The notes beneath the pieces are model-generated. The model was given only the letters and a program-made list of their open reading frames with translations, did not search any database and had not been told where the DNA came from. Both the position numbers and the translations under genes were made by a program. From Chlamydiota bacterium (GTDB taxonomy: Bacteria > Chlamydiota > Chlamydiia > Chlamydiales > Rhabdochlamydiaceae), in assembly GCA_013286595.1 (NCBI GenBank), contig JABDFI010000013.1, forward strand, positions 1 to 42,028: a DNA stretch of 42,028 bases, written 5' to 3'. Of the stretch, positions 17,901 through 24,631 are shown in pieces (position 1 is the first letter of the stretch; the number at the start of each line of letters is the position of its first letter).

Positions 17901-20900
17901 GATGTCAAGGGGTCTATGAACCAGAAGATCGCGATATTTTGGAACTTGCAGGAAATCAATGCTCTGGTGTGAATGTGATGAAGCAAGGGATTGCTTATGC
18001 CGATGAGGTGTTCACAGTTTCTGAAAGTTTTGCCGATGAGATGCAAGATGAGCGATCAGGGTTAGGAGCTGGGTTAACCCCTTGGGTGCGCAAGGCTGCT
18101 CATCAAGGTAAGTTTCATGGTATCATCAGTGGAAGTAATCCTGATTTATGGAATCCAGCTACGGATCGAGCTCTCACTGAATGGAGAGATCCACAAGATC
18201 CTAGCACTGCGATCAATTTAAGTTTTTCTCCTCAATCAGAGAATATCGCTGCGACAAAACGCGGGATCCGTACTCAATTGTTTAAAGCTTTGCAGCAATA
18301 CTATCCGGAAGCGCTTGTGTCACTCGGCTGTACCTCTGCTCAACAATTTATCGATCGACCTCTATTAGTTTATGTAGGGCGTTATGATTCCTATCAAAAG
18401 GGGATCGATCAATTCATGTCAGTTTTGGAAGCGGCACATAAAAAAGGAGCTCTTTTTATCACAATGGGAGTCGGAGAGGATCCTGCGGCTAGGCGTCTTC
18501 TCGATCGGCTCCAATCCAAAGCACAAGAGTACCGATGTGGATGGATCACACGTGGTGATGTCACAGAATCCAGTTTGACAATGCAAAAAGGGGATCCGGA
18601 AAATGGTATTCCTGGATTGGGATCTCTTATTCGCGCTTCTGCAGATTATTTTGTTTTACCATCTTCGTTTGAGCCGTGTGGGTTGGTTCAGTTTGAGGGT
18701 TGGCTTTATGGAGTCTTAGCTATCGGCACGCAAACGGGTGGATTAGCAGATACCATCAATGGTGATATCGAGAGCGATTTTTTCAATGGATTTACCTTTA
18801 AACGCTTAAAAAATTGGGAATCAAGCGAACAAAGTGATTTAGTAGAAACTACGGTTGAGAAGGCGATTGATTTTATAAAAGCCCTATCTGAAGAGAAACG
18901 CAATGCCTTGATGGCTCGCATGATGATTCAGGCTCGTCAATCCAGTTGGACAACCTCACTTGATGGGGTTACGCCTGTTGATCGTTATATAGAAGCCATT
19001 CAGAAAGCGATTCAAGCCAAACAAAAACGAAGCTTGGAACCCTTCGATTTATTGGGGGTCGATTTAACTCCAGCTCCAGCTCGAGATAATTATTTTGGTC
19101 TAAACCCTAAACCAGATTTACACAAGCGGTTTGGAGCACACATTGAAAAAAATGGAGTGAGATTCCGCGTTTTAGCACCAGCAGCTCGAGATGTTAAACT
19201 TGTTCTAGTGGATGAAGAGGGTCATGAAACTTTACATGAGCTCATTGAGCTCTCTGATGGGTCTTGGGAAAATCTGATTCCAGAAGCTAGAGAAGGTAGC
19301 GTTTATGAATATGAGATCCTCAACGCTCAGGGTAAGCTTACTCGTAAAATTGATCCATTTGCTTTTGGTTTTCAGATGCGACCTGACTATCGCTGCGTAG
19401 TTGCGCGCGACAAACCTTCCTTCTTGTGGACCGATAATGAATGGATCGCAGGCCGAAGAAAGTTTGTAGAGGGTAGAGCACCTGTTAATATCTATGAAGT
19501 GCATTTAGGGACGGTCAAAAGGAGTAAAGGCGGTGATTTTCTCAATTATCGAGAATTGGCCGTTTATCTAGCAGATTACTGTACCAAGTTACACTATACT
19601 CATATCGAACTTGCAGGGATATTTGAACATGATGATGATGTCTCGATGGGATACCAAGTAAAAGGTTTTTTTGCACCGACATCACGACATGGCACCTTGG
19701 AAGATTTTCAGTATTTTGTGAACTATTTACATCAAAAGAAAATCGGGGTGATTTTGGATTTTATCCCTTTTCATTTTGCAAAAGATCAGCATGGACTTCG
19801 CGCGTTTGATGGTACTGCCTTGTTTGAAGATACTGATCCCTTACATCGGACAACCCTCTGGGACACTTTAGCTTTTGGATTTAATAGTGCTGATGTTCGA
19901 AAGTTTCTATTATCCAGTGCTGACTTCTTTTTATCGCAGTGTCACGTCGATGGTTTCCGCGTGGATGCAGTCATGTTCATCGAGTCTCCTGCTTATTCCA
20001 AACATGCTGATATTAGTTGGAATCCTGGTGAAGATGGAACTGCTGTCAACGTAGGAGGGATCAAGTTCTTAAAAGATTTAACAAGATTAGGCCGCGCTTA
20101 TGGACACGCTCTGATGATTTCAGAAAACGTCGATCATCCAAGAATTCCGTATGTTGATACGCTGCCAGTAGAAGAGCGCTTTGGTCTTGGTTTTCATTTA
20201 CGCTGGAACATGAAAGGTCGTCTTGCCACCTTATCCGTATTGGAAGACCCGAAACATATACCGGTTCTTGTGCAGACTATTAATCAAACTGAAGAAAGAT
20301 CCATTTTCTCTTACTACGGCCATGATGAAGCTCGTAAAATGTCGATAGGTGGACGCGTGTCACGCCAACCCGATTCTACCGATGAATTGATGGCTAAACG
20401 AGTCAATCTCTTTAATATGTTAAATGCATGCTTACCTCAACATGGTCGCCTCACATTCATGGGAACAGAGTTTGGTGCTACAGGTAGGTGGGATCCTAGA
20501 CAGTCTCTTAAGCGAGATGTGTTGCGTAAGAAATTACATCGAGATATCTTGCATCATACTGAGCTTGTTAATGAATTTTATTTAGCTCATTCAGCTTTTT
20601 GGTCAACGGGGCAAGGGAATGGAAATGTTAACTGGGTTAAAACCAGAGGACCAGAACCTGTTTTAGTCTATGAAAGAATAGATCCTGCAACGCGTTCCAA
20701 GTACCTTGTGATTCACAATCTGTCTCAACAAACTTTAGCAGCACCTTATCGAGCTGTGTGGCGTGATGTATCACAAGTGGCTAAATTGAGCGAGGTTCGT
20801 CCTTTATTTAGCAGCAATCGAGCTGATCCAGGAACAGTTTCTGTAGCTCGTACCCCAGGTTCAGGTCGACCCATTGGCGTAGAATTTTCGACGGGATTGC

Positions 20901-21040
20901 CACCGTATAGTTCGGTAGTTATCGAAGAAATTGAGGAAACACCAGCCTCTTCTTCATCAAGTGCTTCGTCTGCTAAAGCACCCGCCTCTTCTTCATCAAG
21001 TGCTTCGTCTGCATCTTTAAAAGACCTCTTGCAAGCTTAA
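14918..21040 (+). CDS. glgA-glgB: Giant fusion: unknown N-terminal region + glycogen synthase (GT5) + branching enzyme (CBM48/GH13)
   Basis: 2040 residues. Residues 1 to about 797 are mostly helical and unrecognised. About 798-1375 is glycogen synthase: K-Y-G-G-L-G at 815-820 is the nucleotide-sugar motif, and FEPCGL near 1252 with TGGLADT is the GT5 C-domain. About 1393-1510 is CBM48-like (VRFRVLAPAARDVKLVL), and about 1521-1970 is a GH13 branching enzyme. The catalytic set is present: nucleophile D1683 (DGFRVDAV), E1736 (ISENVDHP) and H1802-D1803 (GHDE). The tail holds two 13-residue Ser/Ala repeats. Glycogen synthase extends chains and branching enzyme makes alpha-1,6 branches. GlgA-GlgB fusions have, from memory, been reported in Waddliaceae/Criblamydiaceae; the 800-residue front part is what I cannot place. 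ATG 14924 is better spaced from AAGG than 14918. No signal peptide. Confidence 0.85.
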   Translation: MAMFPSDPKTLKLQPLTLAPLEGVTPLSSLRQPILQKSKEEDSSDDMDISLPRDPLPSLSDVLNESGKETGALDENEVLRLRLEYENGMDVTSVAIYVELDELHDLCSKMDRLHDGLKKFSSGHLSITQLQVVFSRLPLEMETLLGNLVRQSYKELDLGGPEFGKRALQAAPELLLHIRTRESEVSIDLTICQILRSFEKKAVLFYLCEIVYQHYRKHGNEESLKQLKALLGDQQWEAYKLFVEKHPGTFTSTSDEGYLRAKDRNRSLFQSFLSEKKSFYLDKSVYVELARLNVVTRISEEQWEEVFKEFPSINVPETVASPSGMIQFASSVYRTNLAQQRRLSFLTLPTNSSLPTEVIPMAIPQRLSEAIQRCFDVLVAIQTPASAHSSLKEEGIEKRKQGVFTVPRYLPRKVLRIVEKPQLIEPSPYSPEAWHAIVETVIHAEGLAIDVPAIFKIPQEERMGKDLPPSYVTMSTGAVDPIPFNFAFLQLSKRVQQRLANDLCRLIQLTGYEVNLKTLQIHEGRIVLPPQFIVPANRVHSAKGVLKTLLESSNFGHEDLPVLLRAASLSLEEMEEEAFETSDLHSLRRFFTIVRGTKPFVEKQEAFLELRRGMQDQLVTFLMSSSREEIIRDKWLKQLTSNPTLINRLTSKDGMDMLDQWEVRFGLIEALETLRLVKRVLLQMDQPNPAVMHMLMLTLRETMMGAHLLVLIAKESMGKETSLNLSQLANAFEGQNRKQTLDTIDRYCDLLREIKRGLSRKSMEVRLYAQAAQRFEDLPLLPVPKGSLRIEGLSSSPPPLRVLIVSYEIAKLGLKYGGLGEAVYGAAKGLSEKGYHVILLSPLFTGLPPTTLSKIAQGQTIPSQLYWGGERQSIVLHRIVEEGMDLLYAEEGAPLGGAVRGYFDVRSSREMYSDGRLAKPGRPWHGLKERMMYYSSLVAGHLELASAQKIEYDAIVVNDWHAAHAIEKLATARKSRWVSGKLPATVFVIHNNSYGCQGVYEPEDRDILELAGNQCSGVNVMKQGIAYADEVFTVSESFADEMQDERSGLGAGLTPWVRKAAHQGKFHGIISGSNPDLWNPATDRALTEWRDPQDPSTAINLSFSPQSENIAATKRGIRTQLFKALQQYYPEALVSLGCTSAQQFIDRPLLVYVGRYDSYQKGIDQFMSVLEAAHKKGALFITMGVGEDPAARRLLDRLQSKAQEYRCGWITRGDVTESSLTMQKGDPENGIPGLGSLIRASADYFVLPSSFEPCGLVQFEGWLYGVLAIGTQTGGLADTINGDIESDFFNGFTFKRLKNWESSEQSDLVETTVEKAIDFIKALSEEKRNALMARMMIQARQSSWTTSLDGVTPVDRYIEAIQKAIQAKQKRSLEPFDLLGVDLTPAPARDNYFGLNPKPDLHKRFGAHIEKNGVRFRVLAPAARDVKLVLVDEEGHETLHELIELSDGSWENLIPEAREGSVYEYEILNAQGKLTRKIDPFAFGFQMRPDYRCVVARDKPSFLWTDNEWIAGRRKFVEGRAPVNIYEVHLGTVKRSKGGDFLNYRELAVYLADYCTKLHYTHIELAGIFEHDDDVSMGYQVKGFFAPTSRHGTLEDFQYFVNYLHQKKIGVILDFIPFHFAKDQHGLRAFDGTALFEDTDPLHRTTLWDTLAFGFNSADVRKFLLSSADFFLSQCHVDGFRVDAVMFIESPAYSKHADISWNPGEDGTAVNVGGIKFLKDLTRLGRAYGHALMISENVDHPRIPYVDTLPVEERFGLGFHLRWNMKGRLATLSVLEDPKHIPVLVQTINQTEERSIFSYYGHDEARKMSIGGRVSRQPDSTDELMAKRVNLFNMLNACLPQHGRLTFMGTEFGATGRWDPRQSLKRDVLRKKLHRDILHHTELVNEFYLAHSAFWSTGQGNGNVNWVKTRGPEPVLVYERIDPATRSKYLVIHNLSQQTLAAPYRAVWRDVSQVAKLSEVRPLFSSNRADPGTVSVARTPGSGRPIGVEFSTGLPPYSSVVIEEIEETPASSSSSASSAKAPASSSSSASSASLKDLLQA

Positions 21041-21052
21041 GCAAGAGGTCTT
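21021..21052. terminator. Bidirectional terminator between two convergent genes
   Basis: A perfect 12-bp stem (AAGACCTCTTGC / GCAAGAGGTCTT) has an 8-nt loop containing the TAA of the glycogen-fusion gene. It lies 8 bp from the stop of the opposing gene. The A/T ends give modest U-tracts both ways. Confidence 0.7.
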
Positions 21053-21059
21053 ATGAAAC

Positions 21060-23114
21060 TTACCCTAAGATAGCGTTCATGAGCACATCGAGATTATCAC
21101 CTACGTGCAATTCGCCCCAACGATCACCACCCTTGTGAGGATCAGTTGAGTTTTGATAGACATTGCCGTAAATCATGTTACGCTCTTCCTCAGGCAGCAG
21201 AGCAAGTAGTTCACTGACCTCTTTAGATCTGGCTTCATTAGTCTTCGAGGTAAAAGCTTCAGTTGAAATAAGGGCTAACAACCGCTGGGTAACCGATATA
21301 GATGGTGCTTCTGGCAACACAACAGGTTGGCTAGAAAGCTTAGCAGGAGATGAGCTAGAGATAGAAGCAGGAGCTCTAGCATGACTTGGTAAGACAAGTG
21401 GTTGAAGCCCAAGGGAAGATGAGCTGGAGCTGCTAGAGCTAGAAGCAGAGGCTCTAGCAGGACTTGGTAAGACAAGTGGTTGAAGCCCAAGTAAAGATGA
21501 GCTGGAGCTGCTAGAGCTAGAAGCAGAGGCTCTAGCAGGACTTGGTAAGACAAGTGGTTGAAGCCCAAATAAAGAAGCTACAGATTTAGGATCAGTAGAA
21601 GATCCGGGACGGGAAGCTGCTTTCATTGCGTCTACATTAGATAGCTGGGAGGCTGCGAGCAAGAGCGCTTGGGCTTTCGAGACTGCAGGGAATTGGTCAG
21701 ATTCGAATGTTTTTCTGCCAATATCGTCGCTAATTTTGCAGCCGATAAGATGCCATGTTGCACCGTAGATGCTCTGTTGTTCTTTTGCTGAGAAGGAATG
21801 GAAGAATTTGTACCCTTCTTCTTGCTTGTCTTGAAAGAAAAGAGAAGCGCAGCGCATCATTTTTATTACTGTTTCATTTTTAATTAAAGGCTGCTGCTCT
21901 ACTGTCAATTCTGCTAGGGAAACTACGAGCTCGTTATAGAGGCGTTCCTGGTAGTTTTCAATAGCTATTCTCTGTTCCACGACAGAACAGCGTTGCTCAG
22001 CAGGAAGAGATTCATCTTGTTTGAAAGACTTAGCACCAAAATTGGCTGTTTCGGGTTTTTCTTTCAGTTTCCATGCTTCAAAGAAAATTCCTTCTTGGAA
22101 CATAGAAGGTAAAGAGGAAAAGAGGCGTTCAATAGATCGCTCTTTATCTAAGAGGTCTTTCAGAGGCTTAAACGTCTTAGAAATAGCCTCGCCGATGGGG
22201 TTGAGTCTTTCGATAAATTCAAACATAGTGGAGGGTGCATTAACAGCATTTTTAATGGCCTTGCCAATGGGGTGATCGTCATCAAAAAGGACAATGGTTT
22301 TAGTGATCCCCACGCGATCATCTAAGCACGTGACAGCCCAATGTGCAGTAAAAGGAGATTCAGGTAGCAAACGGAAATGAGCATTATCGGGAGAGTAAAG
22401 CATATCTAAAGATGAATAGACTCGTTCTGGGGTATATTCACCACGAGGGTGAACATGTACGCGCATTGGTGAAAGATCATCAAAAGCTAGTCTACCATCC
22501 CATTCGACTTCCCTCGTATACCCCATCCCTTCAAACAACCCCATATTGACATCAACATGGACGTCTGCGCCCGGTAGAATAGTGGGATAAGCCCAAGTAT
22601 GGGCTGAAAGATTTAAGGGGCGATAATCTGCAGAACCTAGGAATCTTCCATCGATGATAGCGACATTCAATTCCACTTGTTTTTTCGAAAGATCGCCTAA
22701 TTTTTCTAGAATTCTAGGGGGAACTTTTGTTAAAGCCAGAGAGTCAAGTCGGATTGTGCAGAGGTGTGGAGCAATAGTTTGGTAAGTAGAAATTGTGGGA
22801 ACCCGTTTTTCTTTAAGAGCTGGGCAGGTGGGAGTTGAGGTGATATTTTGAGAGAGATTGAAGTGAGCTCGAGCAATTCCTTTCGGAGTGTAATTTTGTA
22901 GTAGTTGCGTACGAGCTTTTTGCAGATTTATTTTTGCGTTATGGAGTGGAGTGTCAGAAAGTTCTTCAAACGCTTCTCGTGCATAAGCATCGATCCTGAG
23001 TTCAAGCGCAAGGCCTTCACTAGAAAGAGATAGATTTTTTGGCTCTAGGGTCCGTTTTTCGGCAAATGTGCGAATATCTTGGCATAATTTATCAATTTTT
23101 GAAGTAATACTCAT
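21060..23114 (-). CDS. Unknown protein with Ser-rich tandem-repeat tail, effector candidate
   Basis: 684 residues, starting at 23114 because AGGAG lies 6 nt upstream; an in-frame ATG at 23174 has no such site. I do not recognise the first ~500 residues. They include a beta-rich middle (residues ~130-280, with GADVHVDVNMGLFEGMGYTR) and a helical second half with many acidic and basic residues. Residues about 530-620 contain a 26-residue repeat (GLQPLVLPSPARASA plus nine or ten serines), encoded by near-identical 78-bp units. The last ~70 residues are non-repetitive. There is no signal peptide. Low-complexity Ser linkers and position in an effector-like island suggest secretion, but this is inference. 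Confidence 0.65.
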   Translation of the reverse strand: MSITSKIDKLCQDIRTFAEKRTLEPKNLSLSSEGLALELRIDAYAREAFEELSDTPLHNAKINLQKARTQLLQNYTPKGIARAHFNLSQNITSTPTCPALKEKRVPTISTYQTIAPHLCTIRLDSLALTKVPPRILEKLGDLSKKQVELNVAIIDGRFLGSADYRPLNLSAHTWAYPTILPGADVHVDVNMGLFEGMGYTREVEWDGRLAFDDLSPMRVHVHPRGEYTPERVYSSLDMLYSPDNAHFRLLPESPFTAHWAVTCLDDRVGITKTIVLFDDDHPIGKAIKNAVNAPSTMFEFIERLNPIGEAISKTFKPLKDLLDKERSIERLFSSLPSMFQEGIFFEAWKLKEKPETANFGAKSFKQDESLPAEQRCSVVEQRIAIENYQERLYNELVVSLAELTVEQQPLIKNETVIKMMRCASLFFQDKQEEGYKFFHSFSAKEQQSIYGATWHLIGCKISDDIGRKTFESDQFPAVSKAQALLLAASQLSNVDAMKAASRPGSSTDPKSVASLFGLQPLVLPSPARASASSSSSSSSSLLGLQPLVLPSPARASASSSSSSSSSSLGLQPLVLPSHARAPASISSSSPAKLSSQPVVLPEAPSISVTQRLLALISTEAFTSKTNEARSKEVSELLALLPEEERNMIYGNVYQNSTDPHKGGDRWGELHVGDNLDVLMNAILG
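21365..21570. repeat. 78-bp tandem repeat (VNTR-like) in the Ser-rich gene
   Basis: GACTTGGTAAGACAAGTGG recurs at 21383, 21461 and 21539, a spacing of exactly 78 bp (26 codons). The two downstream-facing units are almost identical and the third more diverged. The Ser tracts are written as mixed AGC/TCT-type codons (AGCTGGAGCTGCTAGAGCTAG on the plus strand) rather than as a simple homopolymer. Confidence 0.85.
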
Positions 23115-23465
23115 ATGGCTCCTGTTCTTTATTGGTGTTATTATTTTACAATAAATACAATTATTATCAAACATTATTTGTTATAAACTATTTTATTTAA
23201 TAAATTAACTTTTAAAACGAATAATTGACGAATTTTATTTGTCGCATCTATTTTTTAATAAATTATTTTTAATACAGGTAAAGAAGCTTCCATGAAAATT
23301 GTTTGTATTGGGTTTTAAAACCTCATAACAGATAAATAGACGAAAGTGTTGAATTAAATATATTAATAAAATTTAAACAAAACAACTAAATGAAAATAAA
23401 AACATTGATTGAAAATGTGAATGTTAATAGACTGTAATAGTATAAATTTAATAATAAGGAGAATT
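23115..23465. other. 351-bp AT-rich divergent intergenic region
   Basis: Separates the Ser-rich gene (-) from the F-box/LRR gene (+). It is strongly AT-rich with many short A/T runs and no coding potential, RNA gene or repeat copy that I can see. Promoters for both flanking genes must lie here; TTGATT at 23405-23410 with a poor -10 is the only candidate I could point to. Confidence 0.5.
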
Positions 23466-24557
23466 ATGACATCTTTAGTTTTAACCCCATTAAACTTATC
23501 CTCCACACAACGTGCAGTTGTGCCGCCTGGGACTTGTTCTAAACCAGTGACGGTTAAGGCATTGCCTGATGCAGTTATGGCGCATGTATTAACTTTCCTT
23601 TCAGATCCAAAAGCACTGCGATTAACGCGCCAGGTCTGCAAAGCTTGGGCGCGCTTACCCTTTCAAGGGGGGCATTTAGATTTATCAGGATATAAGAATC
23701 TATCGGATGATCAACTGAGAACCATTCTAGATCAACTAAAGGGATCTCGAATCCAATCGATCAATCTATCGGGATGCAGCAACATCACAGATCGAGGGTT
23801 AGAGCATCTCTCGACGCTCACCTCTCTCACAGCACTTGATCTGGAGGGATGCCGCAACACCACAGATCGAGGATTAGAGAATCTCTCAAAGCTCTCTTCT
23901 CTCACAGCACTGAATCTAGCAGGATGCTACAATATCACAGATCAAGGGCTAGCACATCTCTCAAAGCTCACCTCTCTCAAAGCACTTGTTTTAGAGGGAT
24001 GCCGGAATATCACAAATCAAGGACTAGAAGAGCATCTCTCGACGCTCACCTCTCTCACAGCACTGAATCTATCGGGATGCAGCAACATCACAGATCTAGG
24101 ATTAGAGCATCTCTCAAAACTCACCTCTCTCTTAGCACTGGATCTACTAGGATGCGAAACCATCACAGATCAAGGGCTAGAGCATCTCTCAAAGCTCACC
24201 TCTCTCTCAGTACTGAATCTAGCGGGATGCCGCAACATCACAGATCAAGGGCTAGAGCATCTCTCAAAGCTCACCTCTCTATCAGCACTGAATCTAGTGG
24301 GATGCCGCAACATCACAGATCAAGGGCTAGAGCATCTCTCAAAGCTCACCTCTCTCTCAGCACTAAATCTAGCGGGATGCCGCAACATCACAGATCAAGG
24401 GCTAAAGTATCTCTCAAAGCTCACATCTCTCACAGCATTGAACCTAGCGGGATGCTACAACATCACAGATCAAGGGCTAGGATATCTCTCAAAGCTCACC
24501 TCTCTTAAAACACTAAATCTAGAGGGATGCTGCAACATCACACAGATCGAGGATTAG
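23466..24557 (+). CDS. F-box/leucine-rich-repeat protein, eukaryote-like ubiquitin-ligase adaptor effector
   Basis: 363 residues from ATG 23466, preceded by AAGGAGA; the upstream ATG at 23421 lacks a ribosome site. Residues about 31-62 (VKALPDAVMAHVLTFLSDPK...) form an F-box: LPDxVxxxxLxFL and a later VCKAW. F-boxes bind Skp1 of host SCF ubiquitin ligases. From about residue 80 there are about ten 25-residue Cys-containing LRRs (LTSLTALNLAGCRNITDQGL type) of the FBXL class, the substrate-binding part. Repeats 6-10 are nearly identical at DNA level. The last repeat is broken by an extra CA at about 24541, giving the end NITQIED. No signal peptide; type III secretion would be expected. Expanded F-box and LRR families are known in amoeba-infecting chlamydiae. 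Confidence 0.9.
   Translation: MTSLVLTPLNLSSTQRAVVPPGTCSKPVTVKALPDAVMAHVLTFLSDPKALRLTRQVCKAWARLPFQGGHLDLSGYKNLSDDQLRTILDQLKGSRIQSINLSGCSNITDRGLEHLSTLTSLTALDLEGCRNTTDRGLENLSKLSSLTALNLAGCYNITDQGLAHLSKLTSLKALVLEGCRNITNQGLEEHLSTLTSLTALNLSGCSNITDLGLEHLSKLTSLLALDLLGCETITDQGLEHLSKLTSLSVLNLAGCRNITDQGLEHLSKLTSLSALNLVGCRNITDQGLEHLSKLTSLSALNLAGCRNITDQGLKYLSKLTSLTALNLAGCYNITDQGLGYLSKLTSLKTLNLEGCCNITQIED
23775..24545 (+). repeat. 75-bp tandem repeats encoding the LRR array
   Basis: The unit CTCTCAAAGCTCACCTCTCT...GGGATGCCGCAACATCACAG is repeated about ten times at a 75-bp period. One unit is 78 bp, because of an extra GAA-type codon near 24029. Units between about 24180 and 24420 differ at only a few bases, indicating recent duplication or gene conversion. 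Confidence 0.9.
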
Positions 24558-24582
24558 AAGGTATAAAAAAAGGCACGTCCTT

Positions 24583-24612
24583 AAAAAGCCCCTATACATC
24601 GCATAGGGGGCT
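24583..24612 (-). terminator. clpC terminator
   Basis: The stem CCCCTAT/ATAGGGG (extended by GC) has a 7-nt loop and is followed on the minus strand by CTTTTTAAGG. It lies about 20 bp past the clpC stop and between convergent genes. Confidence 0.75.
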
Positions 24613-24631
24613 GAGTGGTATAAAGGGATGT

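Noticed and set aside
21275-21568. 97-codon minus-strand ORF with repeated HLSYQVLLEPLLLALA segments
   Set aside because: It is an alternative frame of the 78-bp repeat within the Ser-rich gene; the hydrophobic look comes from shifted Ser codons.
23849-24508. A 219-codon open frame in a second frame across the LRR region
   Set aside because: It is open only because the 75-bp repeat has no stop in that frame. The other frame has the F-box, LRR consensus, ribosome site and sensible start.
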